Positions 1 to 10,370 of a DNA stretch of 64,000 bases are shown piece after piece (position 1 is the first letter of the stretch; every line of letters starts with the position of its first letter). Location: the NCBI GenBank assembly GCA_016169945.1, contig JADLSH010000363.1, positions 124,001-188,000 of the forward strand. The letters are read 5' to 3'. Under the pieces are notes generated by a model. That model saw only the letters and a program-made list of their open reading frames with translations. It made no database searches and had not been told where the DNA came from. The translations under genes were made by a program, and so were the position numbers. The DNA comes from Trachythela sp. YZ-2020 (Eukaryota > Cnidaria > Anthozoa > Malacalcyonacea > Clavulariidae).

Positions 1-1400
1 ATGTCACAGTGATGTTATTTACATATCAAACACATCTTAATATCTCAAGAACGAAGTGGGATATGGAAGAGCTGCAAACGTCAATCTTCATAACTTCAAA
101 AGTTCTCTTTAATAAGAGAGTTTCACTCGAACCGAATTTTCGCTGCATAAGCCCTTTAAGGATTTTTACAATCAATTTCGATTCAAAATTGTTCATAATC
201 ATACAGCCGAAATTGTGCAAATTCCACACTTTGGCCGAACCGTTGAAGAAGCTTTTCTCTTCAGACAACAAGAAAGTTGATTTCGGTTGTTTCAATCCAA
301 TTTTTGTATATCTCTGCTATTTCTTATAATATAAACATCCCCATTGCTATACAATGGTAATCACCGACACCAACCAAAACAGAGTATATCTTAAAAACTA
401 CAAACTAAGATGATTTTGTTTGATTATGGTTTTATATAGCTTGAATAACATTTGATTTCAATTTATATTTGCATTTGAATAATCTGCTATGTTTGGCATT
501 CAATATAGAGTTTAATTCTAACATTTATATAAACCAAGATTTAAATGAAGATCACGAGGATGACGGTTTAATAACATCTTCACATTAATGATTAATAAAA
601 TTATGCACCTATCATGCGCGAGAAGGGGATGAGAGCGATGAACAGTGGGGCATTTGATGACATATGCCATCTCCAGTTTTCCTGAATAAATACTGTAACA
701 GTATTTGACTTACTACCACTAGACATTGGGGTTACAATTCTATGGTTAAAGTAATCTAATAGGTCAGGTGCAATATTAATTGCTGCACAACTGTTGTAAG
801 ACATACAAAACAAGACATACGACTATAGGCAGGGTGATAGCAACAGCGTGAGCCAATTACTGCGGACCCGAGCCAATTACTGAGCCAATTACTGCTAACC
901 ACATGTACGCTTTGCGTGCCTATTTTTATGGTTGTATTTGTCACTGGACTGGGCATTTGTGCTCCCACAACTAGTGGTAATCTTAGATTAGTGAAGTGCG
1001 TTCTATTTGTCGATTGTCCATTCGAGAAAATTGAGTTCTGTCTTCGCTCGTGGAATGAGGATATGTGAAGGAGGAATATAGTGTAAGGGACCCAGATGTC
1101 ATTTCTCTCAATCTCTCTAATTAGTTTTTTCGCAAACTTGACTACTCGACTTGATGTCTTCTTGCATTGTCATTAGTTTGTAAACCACCAATTAACACCC
1201 CCCCCCCGGAGAATAACACCTAAACATGTACAAAAAATACTAACAATAATTGGCAGGGACACCACAACAGTAAAAACCAATTGCTGTGGGCCCTTAAATT
1301 ATACCACACACAAACCCTATTATGAAATTGCTCATTGTACATGGGAATGTAATTTTTTATATTTACTATGTACTTATTCAAGATGTTTTTTTCTGCATCT
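1..1400. other. Intergenic or intronic sequence with a dispersed-repeat fragment
   Basis: No coding region recognised. At about 811-900 there is a stretch (GGCAGGG...CAACAGCG...CAATTACTGCGGACCCGA) that recurs at 16,726-16,770, with a small internal duplication of the phrase GAGCCAATTACTG. That repeat looks like the end of a retroelement in both places. A short poly-C tract follows at 1,199. Confidence 0.4.
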
Positions 1401-1418
1401 CACTCGATTGAAATCAAG

Positions 1419-1685
1419 GTACAAGGTTTAGGTGGATGGATATTTCGAGTGAAATAATATATACAATATTTTAGACCTGAACGGGAACGGTAGTACCCGC
1501 ATCTATATATATACATGAACTTGCGGTTAACGCTTGACAATTCGACTCTGTAGCTCAGTGGTCAGAGCGCTGCACCGGAATCGCAGGGCCGCAGGTTCAA
1601 TTCCTGTCGCAGCCGTTCCAGTTCAGGTCTAAAATATTGTATATATTATTTCACTCGAAATATCCATCCACCTAAAACCTTGTAC
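1419..1685 (+). repeat. tRNA-derived repeat with long terminal inverted repeats, copy 1
   Basis: Two arms of about 65 bases (1,419-1,482 and 1,620-1,685) are near-perfect inverted copies. Between them lies a tRNA-like core at 1,544-1,618 with an A-box (TAGCTCAGTGG), a B-box region (GGTTCAATTCC) and paired D, anticodon and T stems. The anticodon loop is abnormal (C where T33 should be), so this is a tRNA-like promoter unit, not a working tRNA gene. Three further copies of the family occur at 3.2, 11.1 and 17-19.6 kb. The combination of SINE-like Pol III core and MITE-like inverted arms is unusual. Confidence 0.75.
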
Positions 1686-2030
1686 ATCTACTATTTAATT
1701 GTTTTTATTCACACAAAAAACTATTTGTACAGTATATAAGACCCCCCCTGAATATAAGCCATTCCATGTATAAGCCCATCATAAAAATCCTTACAAATAA
1801 ATACAAGCCAAGGATTTATACGATTTATATGTGGGGATTTGGCGGCAATATGTTGCAACTAATGAACTGAATCAAATATTTACCAAAACTGTGATCAGAA
1901 CTTAAAAAAGCCTTACATGTATTGGTGGTTTGACATTTTGTTATCAATGATTCATGATTTACCAAACACAAATTATTCAGGACATGGGTATGGAATATGG
2001 AGATATAATAAGATTTAAAAATCGAGAACA

Positions 2031-3145
2031 TGACGTCCACAGCTATCCAGTGCTTGCAGGCGTGGTTCATATTACTAAACACGAGAACGAGGCAAATGTC
2101 ACATTCATCAAATCTCGAATTCGCCATAATAAAAAAGATGGCGCCGCGCGTTGGATGATGGGTAGATCGACAGGTTTCAGATATTCTGTCATTTCTTTGA
2201 TTTTGCGAGTGGTCAAGTTTTCGCAAAATACTTTGATAAAAAACACACCGAAAGCAAAACTAACGATAAATGATGAAGGCACAATATCTTAGCGGTCTTT
2301 TGACAACTTCTTGTGTGCTATAATGCTTGAAAACAACTAAAAATAATGGCCAAAGTTTTCTAACTAAAACATAAAAAAATATAACACGCATGCATTAACA
2401 CTTTTGCTTAAAACATGAAAACTATTGCGAATTGCACAAAAAACGTAACACAAACAAAGAACAATAGCTTTACTATACTTTCAAGTACATTTTGGATGAA
2501 ATTTTCGCTGTGGTTTACATCTGCGATTTCAGACTTGCTATTCGGAATGTCTTCGGATATTCGGATTACTTTCGAATTTTGCATTTCTTTTACTTTGAAT
2601 TGGTAATGAAATCCGAAAGAAATCCGAATATACACGAAGACATTCCGAATAACAGGCCAGGAATCGCGGATGTAAACAGTGAAAACTTTTGACAAACAAA
2701 ATATTTATTCAACGATGTGAAGTACTTCGAAAGTATTTCGGTCCCAAAACATCGTGAAAGTATAGTAAACTATTGTTCTTTCTTTATGTTGAGTTTTTCT
2801 GAGTAATTCGCAAATGCTTTCATCGTTTTAAGCGAAAGTTTGATTCATGCGTGTTACTATAGCTGTTGTCTAAAGTTAGGAAACTTTTCGCTATTTTTAG
2901 TTGTTTTCAAGCATTATAGCACACAAGAAGTTGTCAGAAGACAGCTAAGGTCGTGCCTTCATCGTTTATCGTTAGTTTTGCTTTCGGTGTGTTGTTATCA
3001 AAATATTTTGTGAAAGCTTAACTCACTCGTAAAATCACAGAAATGACAGAATATCTGAAACATGTCGATCTACACATAATCCAACGCGCGGCGCCATCTT
3101 TTTTCTTATGGCGAATTGACATAGCATCCAGCTGTGACGTCACGA
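2031..3145. repeat. 1.1-kb foldback element (long imperfect palindrome)
   Basis: The arms 2,110-2,590 and 2,605-3,125 are inverted copies of each other over most of their length. For example, the phrase around GATGGCGCCGCGCG at 2,139 returns inverted at 3,088, and CACACAAGAAGTTGTC at 2,920 mirrors 2,300. Short outer matches at 2,031-2,046 and 3,128-3,145 extend it. The centre (about 2,590-2,610) has hardly any loop. ORFs on both strands across this stretch are mirror images produced by the palindrome and are not genes. No transposase is seen, so it is a non-autonomous foldback element. Confidence 0.75.
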
Positions 3146-3189
3146 TCAGGAAGCACTCTCCTTCATCAAACGCAATAACTTAATGCTCA

Positions 3190-3370
3190 ACAACTGGACT
3201 CTGTAGTTCAGTTAGTTAGAGTGCTGCACCGGAAGCACAGGGCCGCAGATTCGATTCCTGCCAGAGGGCCTAAAGTTGCATTTTTCGCAACTGCTCCTGG
3301 CTAGGTTTAAAATTGCATATATATTTTCGTTCGAATATTCCATCTACCAAAACCTTCTACTATTAATCCT
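3190..3370 (+). repeat. tRNA-derived repeat, copy 2
   Basis: A tRNA-like core at 3,197-3,270 is followed by the family tail (GTTGCATTTTTCGCAACTGC..., then TTCGAATATTCCATCTACC). Compared with copy 1 it keeps the tail hairpin but lacks a matching left arm. It sits just right of the 1.1-kb foldback element. Confidence 0.75.
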
Positions 3371-3410
3371 ATAAAACGAGATTCCAAGAAAAAAATCATA
3401 GCAATAATTA

Positions 3411-4014
3411 GGGCATTACATGGGCCGATTACACGGACCGGGCTAGCCCGCTAAGGGAGACAACTTTTCAATTACGATTACATAGACCCGGCTACCAGTC
3501 ATTTTTTCAACTATTGAATAATCGTTGGTATATATCAATTGAATATTGTTTGTATGCAAATAATAATAATATTTAATATTTATACAGGAATGCCTATTCA
3601 GTGAAATTAACTGTTATCAACTAGGGTCCTGCATCGATTGATGTTTGTTGGTGTGATTACATTCACTATTAGCGAAAGCAAGTTTCTTCGCTTGTACGTT
3701 CATAAAATGCAGTCACTTACTGTATGAAATTTTTAAGCGTCTATTGAAACACAAAAACAACATTCTAATGCTAGTTGGAGTCTCTTATAACGTATATTTG
3801 TTTACATTTTCAATAATAAAAGGCCGTGCGTGCGATTTTCACAGCCCAGTTTGCAGAGATGAAGAGGTGATTTTCATCCCGGCAAACCGGGCTAGCCCGC
3901 TTTCAACAGCCGAGATATCGACAAAGCGGGCTGGCCCACCTCCCATATAATGGCAATGCAAAATTTATATAAGGTTATTATAGTAAGCGGGCTAGTCCGA
4001 TCCATGTTATTGGC
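3411..4014. mobile_element. MITE with subterminal GGGCTAGCCCGC palindromes
   Basis: The left end (ATTACATGGGCCGATT...) and right end (...AGTCCGATCCATGTTATTGG) are inverted relatives. Near the ends the palindromic motif CGGGCTAGCCCG or a variant recurs at about 3,439, 3,487, 3,886, 3,921 and 3,993. There is no coding content. Such clustered subterminal palindromes are typical transposase-binding sites of DNA transposons. Confidence 0.55.
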
Positions 4015-5560
4015 CGCCTCGTTTTGTTTCTACGGACGATCTAAGTGTCCTTCTAGGAATGTACTGCTCTAGCTTTAGATGTGAAGACCACTGATCAAAG
4101 TAAAAAGCTTTAAAAATAGCTTGTGACAGATGAAACTCTCTTCGTTCTTTGATGGGGAGCCAGCTCAGGCTCAGTTTCAAGACATCCAACTCAGTAGCGT
4201 ATCTTCCGAACACAAAACCAGCTGCCGCACGCTGCACTCGCTGAAGACGTTTCATCAGAGATACAGGAATTAGTATCAAACACTCAGACGACTGTTTTAG
4301 TTTTTTAATTACCAATAGAGTTTTGAAGCAGCTATATATTTTTGAACTGATTTCATCTGTGTACTTCAAATGCTGCTGGACTTGGGTACCTAACAAACAA
4401 GTACTGGCAAGTCGTTTGAGTTGATTTTCGCCAACACGAAGGTCAATGGAGTGATCGTCAAGTTGGTGTACTCGCGCAAGCATCTAAGTCAATAACAGTA
4501 TCACCTTTGGTTTCTTAGGATTGGGTTCGAGGTTACATTCTAGCGACCAAGAGGAGAGGTTGTTAAGAGCAGATTGTAATTTGGATTTACATTGTTGAAG
4601 ATCAGTTGGTTTACAGCGGCGGTATAGAGAGTAGTAACATCTGCATATTGATGACAGGCGACTTCTGCAGGTAAGATATCGGGTAAATCGTTCACATACA
4701 AATTGAATAAAACTTGACCTAAAATAGATCCCTGTGGTACCCCGAACGTTACACCAACTCGATTAGAAGAATTGTCATCCACCCGGACATAACGAATTAT
4801 CCATTTCACAGCTAAGTGCTGTAATTTAGTCAACACAGTTTGGTGAGCTACTCTGCGAATCTGCTTGCATCGTAGCGACTCTCGTAAAAGTAGCATTTTT
4901 CTTGCAAAGTTTGGATGTTGGTGTCTTTCATCCAAGGCGCAGGCGGCCTTGTCAATTTTGATCGTCAGGATTGTCAAAGGCATAAACTACCTGGAAAGGC
5001 TGTTCAGAAAAATCTCTAATGAATGCAGTTTCACAAAACTGTTTATATATTTATATCTTGGTGCATAAAGGAATAACCCGCGCATTGACAGTAATGTAAG
5101 GCGCATTGACAGTAATGTAAGGTGCGTTGTGATCACTTATCGAAGGGCAAGGTAAGACGTCAATGCGTGTAACATTATTGGGTAAATTAGTGATAAAATT
5201 ATCAATAAGCGTGGAACTTGGTTGTAGTAGTCCTCGTCGTCTTGGTGACCATTTGTTTTATATTAAAAGATTGCAAGAGTTCACTATACCTTCGAGTGTT
5301 GGGTTTATTCGGTTTTAACAAGTCAACATAGTGTGTGTAACATTACTGGGTAATTAGTGATAAAATGATCAATAAGGATTGTGTAGTCCTCGTCGCCTTG
5401 GTGACCATTTGTTTTAAATTATAAGATTGCAAGAGTTCATTATACCTTCGAGTGTTGGGTTTATTTGGTTTCAATAAGTCAATGTTGACATCACCTATTA
5501 TTAAAAGCATTCCATTACAGAATTACAGTTAAGTCACTCAACAGGTCTTCAAAAGCCAAT
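4007..5560 (-). mobile_element. Non-LTR retrotransposon relic (endonuclease, RT and C-terminal fragments)
   Basis: Read from right to left on the minus strand. At about 5,510-5,150 there is an APE endonuclease fragment (GDVNIDLLKPNKPNTRR, then SDHNAPYITVN with the family SDH motif). Then RT at 4,983-4,540 with GVPQGSILGQVLFNLYVNDL. The catalytic box reads YADV where YADD is expected. The C-terminal thumb and connection region is at 4,483-4,007. Frameshifts separate the parts, and much of the RT fingers is deleted. An internal duplication of about 170 bases repeats the endonuclease section (5,160-5,310 and 5,330-5,480). Most like the CR1, L2 or Jockey groups. Dead. Confidence 0.8.
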
Positions 5561-6260
5561 TTGGGTTTCGGAGCGATATAGTGTACCTATTTATTAAAGA
5601 TAAACAGGGTTCTCAAGAGCAACAAAATAACTCATAGGCCAGCGCCTTTTAGCAACCACAAGTCAAACTGTAAACATGTAGAGATTGATGTCCACTCTAA
5701 AATCCGTTGAACCATTTTACAGTTTAAAAGGTAGTAAGATACAAAAATTATCCGGGAAATATCGAAATTATGTTATTCGAGAACTTCCTTTTTGTGACTG
5801 ATTCTGTAAACATGAGCACGTCTGAAGGCAAAATTTTATAGCCTTCTCCGCAAAATATAAATTACCATAGGATTGCTTTAGGAAAGTATAGTAAATATAG
5901 CCTTTAATATAAACCTTTTATCTTGCCTCCCATGTTAGCGTCGCTACAAAATCGAGTAAATATATTCTCTTATCTAATATCACCGTATGCGACGCTTAAC
6001 CTAGTAAAATATTATTGCCTTATGCGAAGTAATAGCAAGTAGAAATATAGCTTTCTAAAACGAGAAGATCTTAAAGTTTAATCGGCATAGCTAAGATTTT
6101 CTCAAAATGCTGCCAGGAGAGGAAATTCCTGGCGGGAAATTACGAGCGTGCGCAAATCAACACTACGCCACCAAGCTGACGAGAGTCCGCTCGCGTCAAA
6201 AACAGTTTGAACTTTAAGGTAAAAATCCTGTGTTAACCTGATGATTGCCTTTACCAGGCA
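5560..6260. other. No recognisable feature
   Basis: AT-rich sequence without a convincing open frame or repeat structure, between the LINE relic and the Penelope-like cluster. Confidence 0.4.
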
Positions 6261-6631
6261 CAAAACTTTAAGTAGTTAACAAATGTTTGTATAATTTTTA
6301 TTTATTAAATATTTTATATATATAAAAATATTTAATTTTAACTATATATATATATATATATATAAGCAAAAATATATATAGTGTATAAGAAAATATATAT
6401 AGTGTATATTTATATAGTGTATAAGTCCATCCGTTGTTTATGTGCATTATGGCCACCAATTGAATCAGACCTAAGTCTTGATTGTTTTTGGCCAACTCTC
6501 AAAGCTTTCAGAGAATCTCTAGTCTTCTCAAGATCACGGTCAAATGATTTGTAGTGGGAAAATTTAAACGAGCGCGCGCAAATGTGTCACGCAAACAGTC
6601 CAACGGAAAACAGCATCATATACAAAATGAT

Positions 6632-6692
6632 CATTTTGTCTGAAGAGTACCACACATACGTGTGTAGCACGAAACTAACTAGTAATAAAATG
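6632..6692 (+). ncRNA. Hammerhead ribozyme motif (Penelope type)
   Basis: Core CUGAAGAG at 6,640-6,647 and CGAAAC at 6,670-6,675, with stem II a CACAC/GUGUG hairpin between them. Stem III is the minimal CUA-AC-UAG hairpin, followed by GUA as the NUH cleavage triplet (6,682-6,684). Stem I pairs CAUUUUGU (6,632-6,639) with AUAAAAUG (6,685-6,692) over 8 bp. All three stems and both conserved core strands of a minimal hammerhead are present. Penelope-like elements are known to carry such motifs. Confidence 0.8.
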
Positions 6693-6842
6693 TCTATTCA
6701 AAACTGTTGAATCTCTGAATTTTAACTATAATATGCTCTGGTTCTCCATTGACCACTCTGCAAACGGTTTTTACTATATCGTCTATAGTCTATATATATA
6801 TATATATAGTTAAAATTCAGAGATTCAACAGTTTTGAATAGA

Positions 6843-6892
6843 CATTTTATTACTAGTTAGTTTCGTATGTGTAGTACTCTTCAGACAAAATG
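6843..6892 (-). ncRNA. Degenerate hammerhead motif in the opposite arm
   Basis: The minus strand has the same CUGAAGAG (6,884-6,877), CGAAAC (6,865-6,860), stem III and stem I as the copy at 6,632. Stem II is cut to 11 bases that pair poorly, so it is probably inactive or weak. Confidence 0.55.
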
Positions 6893-7032
6893 ATCTAATG
6901 ACTAAGTTGTATATACACGTAGGATTATATATCGATCTATACTATCGTTCTTGGCTATTATTGGTTAATTTGAAATTTTGACCGTTGGCATGTAAGGTTA
7001 TACTTTATACTATATAGCTACATAATTTCCAC

Positions 7033-8003
7033 TTGAAGTTTAAAGTGGTTGTCAAACAATGTACAAAAAACATGTCCCGGAATGTTACAAAGTTCCTAAA
7101 TAAGAATTTACTAGTGTGTCTGCAAGATGACACTAGTTCGTTGCGTTTGTTCAGAGTGGCCAGAGAAGGTTCGCAAATAATAAAGTACTTCTCCCATAGT
7201 CATAGATATAAACTACATTTAGAGGATCCGTTGCTGGCGGGCTTGTTTCAGAACTTTCCATGTGATGTTGTAATCGACGCGGTTAGCTTTGAGTTTCCAG
7301 ATGTGTTTACTTAATTCAGTAGCATGTTTCTTTTTTCGTTGTTAAATGACGTCTTGTGGTTGGCGAATCTGGTTTTGAATGTGTTTGCGGTAAGACCGAC
7401 GTATGTTTGATCTGGTTTCCCGTCACTAGTCGTAACTTTTGCTTGGTATACAACTGCCTTTGTAAGGCATTTACCAAGCAAAGGACAGTTGTCGCGAGAT
7501 CGGCAGTTGCATTCATTGTCGAGGGGTATTTCATGTGGATCATTCATTTTGAGAATGGATTTGTTATGTCCGTCAATAGTTTGTTTAATATTAGTCATGC
7601 AGGTGTAGCTAATTTTGACAGTGTTCCTGTTGAGGATTTTATGCAATGCATGGTTACTGGGAAATTCCTCGTCAAGGATTCTAAGGAAAGTCTGGCCGAT
7701 ATTGGTGGCAACGTTCTTGCTATACGGTGAATTATACCATGTTATGTTTCTGTGTCGCGTCTTAATTTGACTAGTGGGAACACTTGATGGTGTTGAGGGT
7801 TTGAATTTCAGCTGACGATTATACCCACTATGCTCAAGAGATTTTTGGTATAGAAATGCTTCATCAGATGAAATATCGGCGAGGCGTTTGTTGATGGATT
7901 CTGGGATATTCTTGATAATTATAGGTGGGTGATTGGATTTGTTGTGGATATACAAAGGTATATTACTAGGCTTGGTATAAGGCATGTGCTTTCCACTGGT
8001 CAA
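7033..8003 (-). pseudogene. Penelope-like element: linker and GIY-YIG endonuclease, 3' part
   Basis: Reading frame 8,003-7,311 with a shifted continuation to about 7,033. It contains ITWYNSPYSKNV, NIGQTFLRILDEEFP, LHKILNRNTVKISYTCM, the cysteine cluster CNCRSRDNCPLLGKC, and a GIY-YIG-type nuclease segment TYVGLTANTFKTRFANHKTS. After the shift it continues with [20 protein letters not shown] sequence. This is the C-terminal half of a Penelope-like retroelement protein (known architecture: RT followed by GIY-YIG endonuclease). The RT itself is absent here. The break at about 7,311 inactivates it. Confidence 0.85.
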
Positions 8004-8082
8004 ATTGAGGTTTATACGTCAAGAAAATCGACAGATTTCTTGTTGGCTTCGATAGTGATTTTGAGGCCGTGCTCTTGGAAAA

Positions 8083-8700
8083 TTGCGCATCAATATCGGC
8101 CAGACTTTTCTTAGAATCCTTGACGAGGAATTTCCCAGTAACATGAATGCATTGCATAAAATCTTCAACAGGAACACTGTCAAAATTAGCTACACCTGCA
8201 TGACTAATATTAAACAAACTAATGACGGACATAACAAATCCATTCTCAAAAGGAATGATCCACATGAAAAACCCCTCGACATGCAATGATGAATGCAACT
8301 GCCGATCTCGCGACAACTGTCCTTTGCTTGGTAAATGCCTTACCATGCAAGCAACAGTTACGACCAGTGACGGGAAACCAGATCAAACATACGTCGGTCT
8401 TACCGCAAACGCATTCAAAACCAGATTCGCCAACCACAAGACGTCATTTAACAACATGCTACTGAATTAAGTAAACACATCTGGAAACTCAAAGATAACC
8501 GCGTCGACTACAACATCACATGGAAAGTTCTGAAACAAGCCCGCCCCTACAGCAACAGATCCTCTAAATGTAGTGTATGTCTATGGGAGAAGTACTTTAT
8601 TATTTGCGAACCTTCTCTGGCCACTCTGAACAAACTAGTGTCATCTTGCAGACACGCTAGTAAATTCTTATGTGATTTTTAACGCAGCTCTTTAAACTAA
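8083..8700 (+). pseudogene. Penelope-like element: second, inverted copy of the GIY-YIG part
   Basis: Mirror copy of the previous entry on the plus strand: NIGQTFLRILDEEFPSNM, LHKIFNRNTVKISYTCM, CNCRSRDNCPLLGKCL, then TYVGLTANAFKTRFANHKTS. Frameshifts occur near 8,280 and 8,460. The sequence beyond (8,465-8,700) still encodes the C-terminal Cys-rich end in shifted frames. Confidence 0.8.
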
Positions 8701-9284
8701 TCTTATATATCTTACAATAATTAAACCTTCCGGGACATGTTTTTTGTACATTGTTTGACAACCACTTTAAACTTCAAGTGGATATCATGCATATAGCATA
8801 AAGTATAACCTTACATGCCAACGATCAAAATTTCAAATTAACCAATAATAGCCAAGAACGATAGTAACAAACTTTAAGTGTGAAACTTTAAGTATGGCAT
8901 GAAACTTTAAGTAGTTAACAAATGTTTGTATAATTTTGATTTATTAAATATTTTAAATTTGCTCTGCGCCAATGTATTGAGCACTTTTCGTATTATACGC
9001 AACAAAGCAAACAATTAAATTATATATACCGGGTGGGGCAAAAAAAGTACGACTGTTTGATTTATAGTATAACTTAAAAACTAAACGAGCTATTACACTT
9101 AAACAAGTTTCTTTGCATTCAGCGATGTCTAACTTAAATTTTGACATATGCCACGTGCATGTTCATGAAATATTGACTGAGATAGCTGCGTTTAAACTTG
9201 ACTAAACACTTTTGGAACTGCTGTGAATTAGCTAAAAACGGCCTATTAAACTAATTTGATAACCGTTACAAAGCGGAAGTTGAG

Positions 9285-9395
9285 GGTGACAGAGGAGAAA
9301 AGAAGGAGTACGTTGGCATGACCTCAACCACTTTTAAGAAACGTTTTGCAAACCACAAAACATCGTTCGAAGTTCATTATTTCATAACAAATTTT
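9285..9395 (+). pseudogene. Penelope GIY-YIG fragment
   Basis: About 35 codons reading KKEYVGMTSTTFKKRFANHK, the same GIY-YIG segment as at 7.4 and 8.4 kb but diverged, so it comes from another Penelope subfamily copy. Truncated on both sides. Confidence 0.65.
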
Positions 9396-9405
9396 ACTAG
9401 GCATC

Positions 9406-9457
9406 TTTATTACTATTTAGTTTCGTACCACCGAAGATGTGGCACTCATCAGATAAA
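9406..9457 (-). ncRNA. Hammerhead ribozyme motif (Penelope type)
   Basis: On the minus strand: CUGAUGAG (9,452-9,445), stem II UGCCAC/GUGGUA with an AUCUUCG loop, CGAAAC (9,425-9,420), minimal stem III CUA-AA-UAG, cleavage triplet GUA, and stem I UUUAU/AUAAA. Every conserved core base of the hammerhead is present, and stem II is a perfect 6-bp hairpin apart from one G-U. It lies next to Penelope fragments, as expected for this element class. Confidence 0.85.
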
Positions 9458-9689
9458 TTAGCCTAATGACTAGCAGAAAAAACTTTACAGTATTATACAA
9501 TATTACAAGTGGATGAAAGCTGAAAATTAATCCTATTTACAAAGCACGCAAAGCAATTAACATGTTAATTGACAAATTGACAGGACGCGGAAATCTTATC
9601 TTATCTACACTAAACCTGACGCCAAGGTATAGACACGGCGCGCGGTATATTTAAAATAGCGATAAAGTGTTTAGTGGTCTTTAAATGTT

Positions 9690-10010
9690 CATTAAAAGGA
9701 ATTTTTTTGCATGTCTGCATGAAGAGACTAATTCATTGCGTTTGTTCAATGTAGCTAATTCGGGTCTACATATGATGTAGTATTTTTCCCACAAGCAAAG
9801 ATTGCATCTGTTAGAGGCGCAGCTGTAAGGTTTAGTTCGTTTCAAAATGTTCCATTTAATGCTGTAATGAACATTGCTATCCTTTAACTTCCAGATATAT
9901 TTGCTTAGTTCTGTATAGCGTTCCTTGTTTTAAGTGAGTTGAATGACGTTTTGTGATTCCTAAATCTAGTTTTGAATGAGTTCTCAGTTTATCTTGGGCT
10001 TCAAGTTTGG
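9690..10010 (-). pseudogene. Penelope-like C-terminal fragment, decayed
   Basis: The nucleotide sequence parallels 7,100-7,400 (for example TTCRTTGCGTTTGTTCA and TCCATTTAATGCTGTAAT), so on the minus strand it is a third, more decayed copy of the Penelope C-terminal end. Several stops. Confidence 0.6.
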
Positions 10011-10059
10011 CTACTATACCTGAAAACGATATTTCAATAATAAAACACCCTACAGAAAA

Positions 10060-10370
10060 TCTCTCCTTTTCAATACCGGAATTTCATGGATAAAAAGATA
10101 GCAAGACCATGAGCAGTTACCTTGGCGTTACCATGGGCAGTTTCGACGGCGCGGAAGTTAGTAGGCCTTTTCACTTTAAACCACCTGAGTAAGAAATTTG
10201 GCAAACAAAGCATCGGCCTATATAGAGATGACGGTTTGGCTATTATAAAGAGTGAATCAGGACGTTTAGCAGACAAAACAAGAAAAGATCTCCACAAAAT
10301 ATTCGAGCAGTTTGACCTAAAAATTACCGCTGAATCAAATGTACGCATAGTAAACTTTTGTCCTTAATCT
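10060..10370 (+). pseudogene. Penelope-like element: reverse transcriptase core fragment
   Basis: The frame 10,122-10,367 includes LVGLFTLNHLSKKFGKQSIG, the catalytic LYRDDGLAI box and KTRKDLHKIFEQFDLKITAE. Just before it, in another frame, is the segment MGSFDGAE that normally precedes it. YRDDG is the RT catalytic motif of Penelope-like elements. The fragment ends at about 10,370, where an unrelated minus-strand frame abuts. Confidence 0.85.

Larger units (their letters stand above)
6627..6899. repeat. Penelope-type terminal inverted repeat carrying hammerhead motifs
   Basis: Arms at about 6,627-6,745 and 6,815-6,899 are inverted copies (for example ACTAGTAATAAAATGTC... mirrored), around a short TA-rich spacer near 6,790-6,806. 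Each arm contains a hammerhead-type core. Inverted terminal structures of this kind are known for Penelope-like elements, whose protein fragments lie immediately to the right. Confidence 0.7.
6941..8865. repeat. 1.9-kb palindrome of Penelope-like C-terminal sequence
   Basis: The left arm 6,941-7,704 and right arm 8,092-8,865 are inverted copies of about 770 bases, separated by a 387-base spacer. The arms carry the 3' half of a Penelope-like ORF in divergent orientation plus its flank. Arm differences are few (small indels, scattered substitutions), so the inversion is fairly recent. Most ORFs reported in this interval on the opposite strand are shadows. Confidence 0.85.
6262..8955. repeat. 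Direct repeat flanking the Penelope palindrome
   Basis: About 54 bases at 6,262-6,315 (ACTTTAAGTAGTTAACAAAT and on through TTATTAAATATTTTA) recur with one or two differences at 8,902-8,957. They bracket the hammerhead inverted repeat and the 1.9-kb palindrome. The phrase GAAACTTTAAGT is also triplicated at 8,868-8,910. It may be a duplicated target or part of the Penelope terminal structure. Confidence 0.55.

Noticed and set aside
1544..1618. A functional tRNA gene on the plus strand
   Set aside because: The anticodon loop lacks U33, the acceptor stem pairs only in part, and the same sequence recurs in four repeat copies with inverted arms. It is tRNA-derived.
1825..2292. Overlapping frames on both strands
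   Set aside because: They lie in one arm of the foldback element and show no family similarity.
7356..7730. 124-codon plus-strand frame
   Set aside because: Antisense shadow of the Penelope C-terminal coding region.
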